Shown: piece by piece, positions 51,371-59,883 of the stretch | Position numbering within the stretch: the first letter of the stretch is position 1 | How the letters are laid out: every line of letters begins with the position of its first letter | NCBI GenBank assembly: GCA_050950205.1 | Contig: JBMNHF010000023.1 | Coordinates: 6,563 to 70,562 of the forward strand | Direction of reading: 5' to 3' | Length of the DNA: 64,000 nt | Source: WRAV01 sp050950205 | GTDB lineage: Bacteria; Bacillota; Clostridia; Oscillospirales; Ruminococcaceae | Notes under the pieces: model-generated | What the model saw: only the letters and a program-made list of their open reading frames with translations | Databases searched by the model: none | Told to the model about the DNA's origin: nothing | Position numbers and translations under genes: made by a program

Positions 51371-51844
51371 ATGATGCCTTTGCGGATTTTATCGGTGGGA
51401 AAACTGGGAGAACCCTGGATGCGTCAGGGTTGTGAGGAATATCTCAAGCGGTTGGGTGGTACGGTAACCGTGACGGAAATTCCCGAGCAGCGTCTGCCTC
51501 AAAACCCCTCCCCTGCTCAGATTCAGCAGGCGTTAAGCCGGGAAGCCAAGCTGATGCGGGACAAAATTCCCCCGCGGGCCTACACCGTGGCCTTATGTAT
51601 TGAAGGGGAGCTGATGACCTCCCCCAAACTGGCGGGAATTCTGGAGCAGTCCGCCCTCCACCACCCCAGCGGTGTGTTGCTTATCGGCAGCTCCTACGGA
51701 TTGGATGCAGCCCTGAAGCAGGAGGCTAAGCTGCGGCTGTCCCTTTCCCCCATGACCTTTCCCCATCAACTGGCCCGCATTCTATTGTTGGAGCAGTTGT
51801 ATCGAGCGTCCTCCATTCAGGTGGGCGGAAAATATCATAAGTAA
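51371..51844 (+). CDS. rlmH: 23S rRNA pseudouridine(1915) N3-methyltransferase RlmH
   Basis: A 157-residue SPOUT methyltransferase modifying helix 69 of 23S rRNA. It shows the N-terminal ILSVGKLGEPWMRQG, the knot region LLIGSSYGLDAA and the closing LLLEQLYRASSIQVGGKYHK signature. Start ATG 51371. Confidence 0.93.
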   Translation: MMPLRILSVGKLGEPWMRQGCEEYLKRLGGTVTVTEIPEQRLPQNPSPAQIQQALSREAKLMRDKIPPRAYTVALCIEGELMTSPKLAGILEQSALHHPSGVLLIGSSYGLDAALKQEAKLRLSLSPMTFPHQLARILLLEQLYRASSIQVGGKYHK

Positions 51845-51856
51845 GGTGTGTTTCCC

Positions 51857-52423
51857 ATGAATTCTTTCACTCGTGTGCGTTTTTCTGCCGCAGAAATGGC
51901 TTTGGTTTCTATCTTTGCCGCTTTGACAGCGGGACTGACGCAAATCATTGTCCCTTTGCCGGCAGTGCCAATTTCTCTGGGCAACTTTGCGGTAATGCTT
52001 TGCGCAGCAGTACTGCCTTTAAAACTGGCCTTTGCAGCCCAAACGGTCTATCTGCTGCTGGGGGCCTTTGGTGCTCCGGTGTTTACCTACTTTAGCGGCG
52101 GGTTCCACAAGCTGGCGGGTCCCACTGGCGGTTATCTGGTGGGCTATCTGGCTCTGGTGCTGGTGGTGGGTCTGCTCCGGGGACGCTACCCCCATGTGGG
52201 TTTGTTTGGTCTTTGTCTGATGATGATTGGAGGAATGACCCTCTGCCTTGCTTTGGGCACGTTGTGGCTGGCGGTGGGTTTGGGCTATTCGGCAAAGCAG
52301 GCTTTTCTGGTTGGCGTTGCCCCTTTTCTGGTCTTTGATCTTGTAAAAGCCATTGCTGCTTCCGTTATTGGCTTGCGGCTCCGCTCCACCCTGAGCAGAG
52401 CAGGCCTTGGCCATCATCTGTAA
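51857..52423 (+). CDS. bioY: Biotin transporter BioY
   Basis: A 188-residue S-component for biotin uptake with about six helices, likely working with an ECF energising module encoded elsewhere. Conserved segments are VPISLGNFAVMLCAAVL and FTYFSGGFHKLAGPTGGYLVGYL. ATG 51857 follows AAGGTG. No biotin operator is visible. It lies between rlmH and era. Confidence 0.88.
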   Translation: MNSFTRVRFSAAEMALVSIFAALTAGLTQIIVPLPAVPISLGNFAVMLCAAVLPLKLAFAAQTVYLLLGAFGAPVFTYFSGGFHKLAGPTGGYLVGYLALVLVVGLLRGRYPHVGLFGLCLMMIGGMTLCLALGTLWLAVGLGYSAKQAFLVGVAPFLVFDLVKAIAASVIGLRLRSTLSRAGLGHHL

Positions 52424-52466
52424 ACTGAAAAGTTTACGCCACTCCACTTAAGAAAAGGATGTTTGT

Positions 52467-53354
52467 ATGACCCGATCTGCCTTTGTTTCCATTGTGGGAC
52501 GGCCCAATGTGGGAAAATCTACCCTGCTCAACACTTTGGTGGGTGAGCATGTGGCCATTGTTTCCCCCAAACCCCAAACCACCCGCACCCGCATTACCGG
52601 AATTCTCACCCGGGGCGAGGATCAATTTGTGTTTATCGATACCCCCGGTATGCATACCCCCCGCACCAAACTGGGGGATTATATGGTCTATCAGGTGAAT
52701 GAGGGGATGGCCGATGTGGATGTGGCCCTGTTGGTCACCGAGCCAACCGGAGAAATTCATCCCATCGAAATTACCCTGCTGGAGCGGCTGCGCCAGAACA
52801 AGACTCCGGTGCTGCTGGTTCCCAATAAAATCGATGCTCTGTCCAAAAAGGAGCAGATGCTGGAGAAGATGGCTGCCTTTGCAGCCCAGCACGATTTTGC
52901 CCATGTGATTCCCGTCAGCGCCCGGCAGGGAGATGGCATTGAGATTTTGCTCAAAGAGCTGGCCACCTTTGCCAAGCCTGGTCCTCATTACTTTGACGCA
53001 GATTCCTACACCGAACAGCCCGAGCGGGTGATTGTGGCAGAGCTGGTGCGGGAAAAGCTGCTGATCAACCTGCGGGAGGAAATCCCCCACGGGGTGGCGG
53101 TGGTGGTGGAGCAGATGAAGGAGCGGCAAAACAGTCCCATCATCGATTTAATTGTCACCATTTACTGTGAAAAGGACACCCATAAGGGAATCATCATCGG
53201 CGCAAAGGGAGAAACCCTTAAGAAAACAGCCAGTCAGGCCCGGGCGGATATCGAACAGTTTTTGCAGGCCAAGGTAAATCTTCAGTGCTGGGTCAAAGTG
53301 CGCAAGGATTGGCGCAACCGAGAGGATTCGCTGCGGCAACTGGGCTTTCGGTAA
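52467..53354 (+). CDS. era: Ribosome assembly GTPase Era
   Basis: A 295-residue GTPase for 30S maturation. G1 is GRPNVGKSTLLN, G3 DTPGMHTP, G4 NKID. The C-terminal KH domain with GAKGETLKKTASQARADIEQF binds 16S rRNA. ATG follows AAAAGGATG. A strong terminator follows. Confidence 0.95.
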   Translation: MTRSAFVSIVGRPNVGKSTLLNTLVGEHVAIVSPKPQTTRTRITGILTRGEDQFVFIDTPGMHTPRTKLGDYMVYQVNEGMADVDVALLVTEPTGEIHPIEITLLERLRQNKTPVLLVPNKIDALSKKEQMLEKMAAFAAQHDFAHVIPVSARQGDGIEILLKELATFAKPGPHYFDADSYTEQPERVIVAELVREKLLINLREEIPHGVAVVVEQMKERQNSPIIDLIVTIYCEKDTHKGIIIGAKGETLKKTASQARADIEQFLQAKVNLQCWVKVRKDWRNREDSLRQLGFR

Positions 53355-53390
53355 AGGCTCTGCCCAACTTTTCTATTCCCAACCAAAATC

Positions 53391-53433
53391 AAACCGCCAG
53401 AGGTAGAACTAGCCTACCTCTGGCGGTTTTTTA
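53391..53433 (+). terminator. Terminator of era
   Basis: Perfect 16-bp stem AAACCGCCAGAGGTAG/CTACCTCTGGCGGTTT with a seven-base loop, then TTT. Confidence 0.92.
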
Positions 53434-53531
53434 GTTAAATTATATTGCTATCAGTAAAATATCGCTTATTTTAGACTAATAGTAAAGATGGAAGCGGAAA
53501 GACTTCCCTTATTTTTCTGCAGGTAGCAGCT

Positions 53532-54467
53532 TTAACCCAGATGGTTTCGCAAAAATTCCCCCATCTCTGCCACCGATTGGCGACTTTCCCGCAGAGCGGG
53601 CCCTGCCAGAGAAAAATCGTGAAACATCTCCCGCCAGATTTTACAAAAGGCGTCCACTCCCTGGCTGTGCGCTTTTTTGGCCAAAGCAGCACAGTCCACG
53701 GCAAGGGGTTCATCCCCTCCCACATGGATCAGCAAAGGGGGAAAGCCCTGCAAATCCCCGTATACTGGAGAAAGCAAGGGGTCGGTGAAAGGATGCCCCT
53801 GGGCGTAAAGGTCGATAATACTCTGTCTCTTGCCCTGCCAGTAAGCAAAGGCAAGGGGCGGCGGACAAAGCTGAAAGGTGCTTTTTTCGCTCACATCGGT
53901 GACGGGGGAAAGCAGCCCAACGGCGCAGGGCAGAGAAGCTCCCTCCCCCAACAAAAGATGAACCAGGGCCAGACAAAGGTTGCCCCCTGCCGAATCCCCC
54001 AGCAAAGCAATGTGCTCCGGGCGATAACCCAATTGCAGCAGAGCATTCCAAACCGTGCGGCAGTCCTCAAGGCCGGCGGGAAAGGGATGCTCCGGCGCCA
54101 AACGGTATTCCACCGACAGCACAGAAAGCTCCGTAGCCTGGGCAAAGAGGGACGCTGCATGCCGGGAAATCACCCGATTGCCCATCAGCCAGCCTCCTCC
54201 GTGGAGGTAGAGAATGATCTTGGGGGTGGGAACTTCCCACTGGCCCACCCACTCGCATTCCACTTCGCCAAGGGTTACGGGGAAGGTTTTGATCCCCGGC
54301 AGGGCAGGCAAGGCTTCGTGGAGCTTTTGCTGGGCTGCCCGCTGTTCCTCCACCGTCATATCTCCCATCAAAGCTTGCTTTTTGAGAGCAGCTTTCTTCA
54401 TCAGGTGGGAAGCTGCCCCTGGGCTTTCGTTGGAAAATTCCAAATAGAGATGTTCTTCCTGGGACAT
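53532..54467 (-). CDS. Alpha/beta hydrolase, HSL-type esterase
   Basis: A 311-residue esterase of the hormone-sensitive-lipase group. The oxyanion motif HGGGW is at residues 89-93; the nucleophile S159 is in GDSAGG; D252 (GGDEPL) and H283 (MFHDF) complete a triad. No signal peptide, so cytosolic. The natural ester substrate is unknown. It lies 16 bases after uvrC on the same strand. Confidence 0.85.
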   Translation of the reverse strand: MSQEEHLYLEFSNESPGAASHLMKKAALKKQALMGDMTVEEQRAAQQKLHEALPALPGIKTFPVTLGEVECEWVGQWEVPTPKIILYLHGGGWLMGNRVISRHAASLFAQATELSVLSVEYRLAPEHPFPAGLEDCRTVWNALLQLGYRPEHIALLGDSAGGNLCLALVHLLLGEGASLPCAVGLLSPVTDVSEKSTFQLCPPPLAFAYWQGKRQSIIDLYAQGHPFTDPLLSPVYGDLQGFPPLLIHVGGDEPLAVDCAALAKKAHSQGVDAFCKIWREMFHDFSLAGPALRESRQSVAEMGEFLRNHLG

Positions 54468-54483
54468 GATCGTTCCCCTTTCA

Positions 54484-56340
54484 CTATGCAGGTGGGGTGG
54501 ATGATTCCTGGGGGTGTAAAAACTGATACAGGGAGCGGGCGGCCGGCAAGGTCATCCCCGGTGCCTTGGCAAGCTCTTCGGGGCTGGCAGACAGCAGAGC
54601 CTTCTGGGTTTTAAAGTGCCGGAGCAGAGCAGATGCCCGCTTCTCGCCAATGCCAGGCGCCTGTGTGAGGCCAAGGGCAAAAGCATTCTTTTTGTGTTTT
54701 TGCTTCATGTGGCTGATAGCAAAGCGGTGCACTTCATCCTGAATCCCGGTAATGAGAGCAAAGGCTTTGCGATTTTTGGCAATGGAGATTTCCTCCCCTT
54801 CCCCGGCGATGGCCCGGGTTTTGTGGGCGGAATCCTTGACCATGCCAAAGACGGGAATGTTCAGCCCCATCTCCTGCAGCAGAGGTTCCACGGCGCCTAC
54901 ATGGCCTTTGCCACCGTCCAGCAAAATCAAATCGGGAAGTCGCTTAAAGCCGGGGTCGGTTTCCTCCGGGTTTTGATATCGGGCAAACCGACGCTGGAGC
55001 ATTTCTCGCATGCTGCCGTAGTCGTCCACACCGGTGACTGTTTTCATATTAAATTTTTTATAGGCGGAGCGCAGAGGTCTGCCCTCTTCAAAGACCACCA
55101 TCCCCCCCACAATGGTTTGACTGCCCAGATTGGAAATGTCGTAGGCTTCGATGTATTGAGGCGGAGCGGAAAGTCCCAACAGTCGGGCCAGTTCGTCCAG
55201 AGCCGCCAGCTCCTTGCCGGTTCGCTCCAGCTTGTGGGCCAGATGCTGTGCGGCATTGGCCAGGGCCATTTCCACCAGCCGCTGCCCCTCTCCCCGCACC
55301 GGAACCCGCAAGCTCACCTTTTTGCCCCGGATCTCCTGCAAATAGCGCTCCACCAGCTCTGGCTCCTCACTGGGGCCGTCCAACAGAATGACCTGAGGAA
55401 CCTCCACACCGGCAGCTCCGTAGTAGGAGAGGAGAAAATCCCGCCGGGCTCCTTCCAGCGAGTCGATTTCCCCCAAATCAAAGGTCTGCTTATCCACCAG
55501 CCGTTGGGCTCGTATTTTCAAAAGAGCCACACAACTTTCCTGGGTTCCTTGGGTCAGGGCGACAATATCCTGATCCTGGGTGGTTTTGGAAAAAACCACA
55601 TTTTGTTGGGCGGTAATGCGCTGAATGGCCCGGATTCGGTCCCGGTAGAAGGCGGCCTGTTCAAAATCCAGAGCATCGGACGCCGCCTGCATCTTTTGGG
55701 TTAGCTGCTCCAGAGCACGATCGTTGCCGCTGTGGATGAATTCCACCGCCTGCTCAATGAGCTCGTTGTATTCCCGGCGGGATATTTTGCCGGTGCAGAC
55801 CCCAATACACTGCTTGATGTGGTAGTTGAGGCAGGGTCTGCCCTTTCCGAAATCCTCGGGGAATTTGCGCTTGCAGGTGGGGAGCATAAAGGCCTTGTTG
55901 ACTTCGTCCACCGTTTGATTCACCACAAAGGAGGAGGTATAGGGCCCCAGCCATCGGGCTCCGTCGGATGGATTCATCACCTTTTCGGCAGTGATGCGAG
56001 GGTAATCGTCGCCGGAAATCCGCAGGTAATGATACCCTTTGTCGTCCTTGAGCAGGATGTTGTACTTGGGCCGGTACTGCTTGATCATGCTGCATTCCAG
56101 CACCAAAGCCTCGAACTCGCTGGCGGTGACAATGGTTTCCAGTTCCCGGGCGGCATACACCAGCCGCCGGGTTTTTTCAGTATGTTTATGGATGCTGCGA
56201 AAATAACTGCTCACCCGGGAGCGCAGATGCTTTGCCTTGCCAACATAGATAATTTCTCCGGAGCTGTCCCGCATAAAATAAACCCCCGGATCCATGGGCA
56301 GCCGGCGGGCGGTTTCCCGCAATGCCTTGATATGGTCCAT
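54484..56340 (-). CDS. uvrC: Excinuclease ABC subunit C (UvrC)
   Basis: A 618-residue dual-incision nuclease of nucleotide excision repair. The N-terminal GIY-YIG domain (GVYFMRDSSGEIIYVGKAKHL), a UVR segment (about 200-240), the RNase H-like domain (AYDISNLGSQTIVGGMVVF, LDGGKGHV) and C-terminal helix-hairpin-helix repeats are all visible. ATG 56340 follows AAAGGAGGTGAGG. Confidence 0.95.
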   Translation of the reverse strand: MDHIKALRETARRLPMDPGVYFMRDSSGEIIYVGKAKHLRSRVSSYFRSIHKHTEKTRRLVYAARELETIVTASEFEALVLECSMIKQYRPKYNILLKDDKGYHYLRISGDDYPRITAEKVMNPSDGARWLGPYTSSFVVNQTVDEVNKAFMLPTCKRKFPEDFGKGRPCLNYHIKQCIGVCTGKISRREYNELIEQAVEFIHSGNDRALEQLTQKMQAASDALDFEQAAFYRDRIRAIQRITAQQNVVFSKTTQDQDIVALTQGTQESCVALLKIRAQRLVDKQTFDLGEIDSLEGARRDFLLSYYGAAGVEVPQVILLDGPSEEPELVERYLQEIRGKKVSLRVPVRGEGQRLVEMALANAAQHLAHKLERTGKELAALDELARLLGLSAPPQYIEAYDISNLGSQTIVGGMVVFEEGRPLRSAYKKFNMKTVTGVDDYGSMREMLQRRFARYQNPEETDPGFKRLPDLILLDGGKGHVGAVEPLLQEMGLNIPVFGMVKDSAHKTRAIAGEGEEISIAKNRKAFALITGIQDEVHRFAISHMKQKHKKNAFALGLTQAPGIGEKRASALLRHFKTQKALLSASPEELAKAPGMTLPAARSLYQFLHPQESSTPPA

Positions 56341-56379
56341 CCCCTCACCTCCTTTGCTTTGTGATGGAGACATACGAAA

Positions 56380-56404
56380 AACGTCACCGCGAAACGGTGA
56401 CGTC
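56380..56404 (-). terminator. Terminator of the HPr gene
   Basis: Perfect 9-bp stem ACGTCACCG/CGGTGACGT; on the minus strand followed by TTTTTC. Confidence 0.85.
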
Positions 56405-56427
56405 TAATTCGCTGTCAAACATAGGGT

Positions 56428-56691
56428 CTAGTCGGCAAAGCCGGACTCCACTAATTTGACCAGACCTTCCACTGCCTGCTGCTCGTCGGGGCCATCGGCA
56501 ATGATTTTAATGGTGGTTCCCCCCACAATACCCAGGGAGAGCACTCCCAACAGGGACTTGGCATTGACGCGGCGCTCTTCTTTTTCCACCCAAATAGAGG
56601 AACGGTATTCGTTGGCTTTTTGAATAAAGAAAGTGGCGGGCCGGGCATGAAGGCCAACCTGATTTTGAACAGTAACTTCTTTTACAAACAT
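56428..56691 (-). CDS. ptsH: Phosphocarrier protein HPr
   Basis: An 87-residue HPr of the phosphotransferase system. The catalytic His15 is in GLHARPA and the regulatory Ser46 in NAKSLLGVLSLG, the HPr kinase site used in carbon catabolite control with CcpA. Both positions match Bacillus numbering exactly, so this is HPr rather than a Crh-like form. It is monocistronic with no ptsI nearby, as is common in Clostridia. Confidence 0.93.
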   Translation of the reverse strand: MFVKEVTVQNQVGLHARPATFFIQKANEYRSSIWVEKEERRVNAKSLLGVLSLGIVGGTTIKIIADGPDEQQAVEGLVKLVESGFAD

Positions 56692-56833
56692 GGTTCTACT
56701 CCCCTAAATCATATAAAATAGGTATCTTTCTCCCCGGTTTGGTTCTGCCCTTTATCTGGCAGAATACAGCCTGTATGCATGCAAAAATTTACGCATAGCA
56801 TCACCCAAAAATCGACGATGTTACCTATTTATC

Positions 56834-56861
56834 ATTATAACACAAAAGGTAGCCGCGTCAA
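56834..56861 (-). promoter_or_regulatory. Promoter of the HPr gene
   Basis: Minus strand TTGACG (56856-56861), 16 bases, TATAAT (56834-56839), about 140 bases before the gene. The rest of 56692-57015 shows no gene. Confidence 0.7.
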
Positions 56862-57015
56862 CACGCTTGCGGCAGAAGACGGCGGTGTCTTAGAATTTTT
56901 GCACGGGCATCCAACAATCTTCAAAATCCCGGAGGGTTCATTGTGTAACATTGCCATAATTGTTCAAACTATTTATGGCTTTTTACGAATTTATCATTGG
57001 AGTTTTGCAGGCTTT

Positions 57016-57729
57016 TTATGCAACAAACAAAAAATGGTAGAAGATAGGTATGGCCAAAGCAGGCAGCAGGTTCGCCACTTTAATTTTGGCGTCCAAGGTG
57101 AGGTTGAGCCCGATGACGGTGACCAGAGCGTATCCCACCATACAGAACACGTCTAACAGCGGCTGGGTGATATGGGGGGCAAGAACCCCTGCCAGCAGAG
57201 AAATGGAGCCCTGAATCACCAGCACCGGAACGGCGGAAAAGAGAACGCCGATTCCCAGCGCGGAGGAAAGGACAATGGACATCACCGAGTCCAGCAGGCT
57301 TTTGACATACAGCACCTGACTGTCCCCGAAGAGTCCGTCGTTCAGCGCCCCAATCACCGTCATGGCCCCAATGGGAAAGAGAAGGGAGGCGGTGACAAAA
57401 CCCTTGGCAAAGCCGGCGGCTCCCAGCCGATTTTCCACCATCTTGCCAAAATTGTTAAGATGATCGTCAATGCGCAGCAGCTCGCCAACGAGACAGCCTA
57501 TGGCAAGGCTGAGCACCAGCAGCAAGCTGCCGGAGTCGGAAAGGGTGCCGGTTTGCGGATCCACCGACAGCATAGCCTTTAAAATCCCGTTGAGGCCGAT
57601 GATAAGGGTGCCTAACCCCAGCACCCGAACAATGGCGCTGTTGATATGCTCCGGAATTCCCTTTTTCAACAGTAGCCCCAACAGCGAGCCCAATGCAATT
57701 CCCGCCACATTCACCAAGGTACCTGTCAT
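57016..57729 (-). CDS. DUF554 family membrane protein
   Basis: A 237-residue protein with about seven helices, DUF554 (YdfK/YqgA-like). It begins GTLVNVAGIALGSLLGLLLKK; other typical stretches are GLGTLIIGLNGILK and FPIGAMTVIGALNDGL. Function unknown, possibly transport. ATG overlaps the trmD stop (ATGA). In most Firmicutes the position after trmD is held by rplS. Confidence 0.87.
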   Translation of the reverse strand: MTGTLVNVAGIALGSLLGLLLKKGIPEHINSAIVRVLGLGTLIIGLNGILKAMLSVDPQTGTLSDSGSLLLVLSLAIGCLVGELLRIDDHLNNFGKMVENRLGAAGFAKGFVTASLLFPIGAMTVIGALNDGLFGDSQVLYVKSLLDSVMSIVLSSALGIGVLFSAVPVLVIQGSISLLAGVLAPHITQPLLDVFCMVGYALVTVIGLNLTLDAKIKVANLLPALAIPIFYHFLFVA

Positions 57730-58475
57730 GACTCTTCCTCCCCACTCTGCGTATTTTGCGCCAGAAAAAGCTGGTCGGCGGGGGTGAGGTTGGCCTTTGC
57801 TAACAGGTCGGGGCGGTTTTTGGCGGTGTAGAGAAGCCCCTGTTCCCTGCGCCATTTCTGAATCTGGGCGTGATGGCCCGAAAGCAACACCTCCGGAACG
57901 GTGCGCCCCCGCCATTCAAAAGGCTTGGTGTAGTGGGGAGCTTCCAGAAGGCCGTCTTGGCCGTGGCTTTCGTCCTGCCAGCAGCTTTCGTCGGCCAGCA
58001 CGCCAGGGCAGAGCCGCGCCACACAGTCGGCCAGCACCAAAGCGGGCAGCTCTCCTCCTGTGAGCACATAGTCGCCGATGGAAAGCTCTTCATCCACAAT
58101 TTCGTCGATGAGGCGTTGGTCGATTCCCTCATAATGGCCGCATAAAATGCAGAGATGCTCCATTTGAGAAAGCTCCACCGCCCGCGTTTGGGTGAGCAGC
58201 TTTCCCTTAGGGGTCATGTAGATGGTGTGGGGCCGGCTGTTTGCCTGAGCGGCAATGGCCTCCCAGCAGCGATAAAAGGGTTCGGCCTGCATCAGCATCC
58301 CCTTGCCGCCGCCGTAAAGGGTATCGTCGATGTATCCCCCTTTTCGGACGGCGTAGTCCCGAACATGGTGGGTGTAGATTTCCAAAAACCCTGCTTTGCG
58401 AGCCCGGCCTATGATGCTCTCACCCATGACGGCCTCGCACATTTCGGGAAAGAGGGTGCACAGATCAATCCGCAT
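57726..58475 (-). CDS. trmD: tRNA (guanine(37)-N1)-methyltransferase TrmD
   Basis: A 249-residue SPOUT methyltransferase making m1G37. Conserved segments: IDLCTLFPEM, YGGGKGMLM, LCGHYEGIDQRLIDE and the knot IGDYVLTGGELPAL. ATG 58475 overlaps the end of rimM, giving coupling. It continues into a DUF554 gene. Confidence 0.95.
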   Translation of the reverse strand: MRIDLCTLFPEMCEAVMGESIIGRARKAGFLEIYTHHVRDYAVRKGGYIDDTLYGGGKGMLMQAEPFYRCWEAIAAQANSRPHTIYMTPKGKLLTQTRAVELSQMEHLCILCGHYEGIDQRLIDEIVDEELSIGDYVLTGGELPALVLADCVARLCPGVLADESCWQDESHGQDGLLEAPHYTKPFEWRGRTVPEVLLSGHHAQIQKWRREQGLLYTAKNRPDLLAKANLTPADQLFLAQNTQSGEEES

Positions 58476-58980
58476 CGTCAAACAGTCCTTTCAGCGGGCG
58501 AATGCGCATGGTCCTCCCCGCCACGTCAGTTTCCACCACCACCTGAGGAATGGCCGGAGCCAACAGCTGCTTTCCTTCCGGTGTGGTGATTTCGTACACG
58601 TCATTGGCTCCGGTGGGGATGACGTCGGTCAGCTTGCCGTATACTGCGCCGCTGTCCGCATCCAAAACCGTCATTCCCAGCAGATCCTGAATAAAGTACC
58701 GCCCCTCTTCCACGGGAGCGTCCTCTCTGTCAATATATAAAATCCGGCCGCGGAGGGTTACCGCCCCATCCAAGGTATCGATTCCCGCTGCTTTGAGCAG
58801 TACCATTCCCTTGTGAACCCGGGCACTTTCCACCTTCACCGGCTTTTTTCCCTGCTCCAGATAAAGGGTCTTAAAATCCAACAAAAATTCGGGGGTATCG
58901 CACCAGGGCTGAACCTTTACTTCGCCTCGTACCCCGTGGGTGGAAACAACTTTCCCACATTCCAAATAGCGCTTTATCAT
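58465..58980 (-). CDS. rimM: Ribosome maturation factor RimM
   Basis: A 171-residue 30S assembly factor with an N-terminal RimM barrel (GKVVSTHGVRGEVKV) and a PRC-type C-terminal domain (YFIQDLLGMTVLD, NDVYEI). ATG follows GGAG. Overlaps trmD by 11 bases. Confidence 0.94.
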   Translation of the reverse strand: MIKRYLECGKVVSTHGVRGEVKVQPWCDTPEFLLDFKTLYLEQGKKPVKVESARVHKGMVLLKAAGIDTLDGAVTLRGRILYIDREDAPVEEGRYFIQDLLGMTVLDADSGAVYGKLTDVIPTGANDVYEITTPEGKQLLAPAIPQVVVETDVAGRTMRIRPLKGLFDDAD

Positions 58981-59095
58981 AAGCTTTCTCCAACTTACAT
59001 GAAATAGAAAAACCGCCGCAGCGGTTCTTGAGGCAGGATAGGCGGGGGATGCTTGTCCCCCACCGGTGTCCCTTCACATTGTTTGGAAAATTGCC

Positions 59096-59329
59096 TCAGT
59101 CTATTTCCACGACAGCTTTTTCGCCGGTGCGGTTTGCCGCCGAACGCACCACAGTGCGGATGGCTTTGGCAATTCTGCCCTGCTTGCCGATGACCCGGCC
59201 CATATCGTCGGGAGCGACGCGAATGTGGTAAACCACAACTCCTTCTTCATCGGGTTGGTCTTTTACAATGGAAACGCTGTCTTTGTTCTCTACCAATCCT
59301 TTAACAATTTCCGCAATTAAATGTTCCAT
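59096..59329 (-). CDS. khpA: KH-domain RNA-binding protein KhpA
   Basis: A 77-residue single KH domain with GKQG loop (MGRVIGKQGRIAKAIRTVV). KhpA pairs with KhpB/Jag and affects cell division RNAs in other Firmicutes. ATG 59329 follows GTGAGGTG. It lies between rpsP and rimM as usual. Confidence 0.9.
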   Translation of the reverse strand: MEHLIAEIVKGLVENKDSVSIVKDQPDEEGVVVYHIRVAPDDMGRVIGKQGRIAKAIRTVVRSAANRTGEKAVVEID

Positions 59330-59513
59330 GGATCCAAGCACCTCACTCATCCCGGTTTGAGCCACCGCCAATCACTCAGGAGGCTCAAACTGTGTTTTTG
59401 TCCAGCCCCGGCATTCACCGGCGGCAAGGAGCGGGCCTTGGGTTGGGTGGTGAATCTCCCACTTCTGCTCCAAAGTTCCCGCGCCTGCCGTAAGAGCTTC
59501 TAAAAAGCCCCGC

Positions 59514-59756
59514 TCAGATGATTTCGTGCTTTTTCAGCAGCTCACGGACGGTTTCGGTAGGTTGTGCTCCGTTGGCAAGCCATTTCTTCACCTTTTCGGA
59601 GTCAATCTTAACCACCGAGGGCTCTTGGGTGGGGTCGTAGTAGCCGACCTCCTCTATAAATCTGCCGTCCCTAGGATACCGGGAGTCGGCAACCACCACG
59701 CGGTAAAAGGGTGCCTTTTTGGCGCCCATACGACGCAGTCTGATTCTTACAGCCAT
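59514..59756 (-). CDS. rpsP: 30S ribosomal protein S16
   Basis: An 80-residue S16 with the classic MAVRIRLRRMGAKKAPFYRVVVADSR-type start and PTEPVR-like PTETVREL end. ATG follows GGAGG. A TATAAT -10 lies on the minus strand at 59842-59847. Confidence 0.96.
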   Translation of the reverse strand: MAVRIRLRRMGAKKAPFYRVVVADSRYPRDGRFIEEVGYYDPTQEPSVVKIDSEKVKKWLANGAQPTETVRELLKKHEII

Positions 59757-59841
59757 TTCCTGTCACCTCCACTATCAGTTTCTCAAGGTATTACTGCGGA
59801 AACGAACCCTCCAACTTGTGGGGTGTTGCGTTGCCAAAGTA

Positions 59842-59847
59842 ATTATA
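59842..59847 (-). promoter_or_regulatory. -10 box of the rpsP transcript
   Basis: TATAAT on the minus strand in the 127-base gap between ffh and rpsP; the -35 is poor. Confidence 0.45.
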
Positions 59848-59883
59848 TAGCATTAGCAACCAAAGTCGGCAGCTAATTACCAT

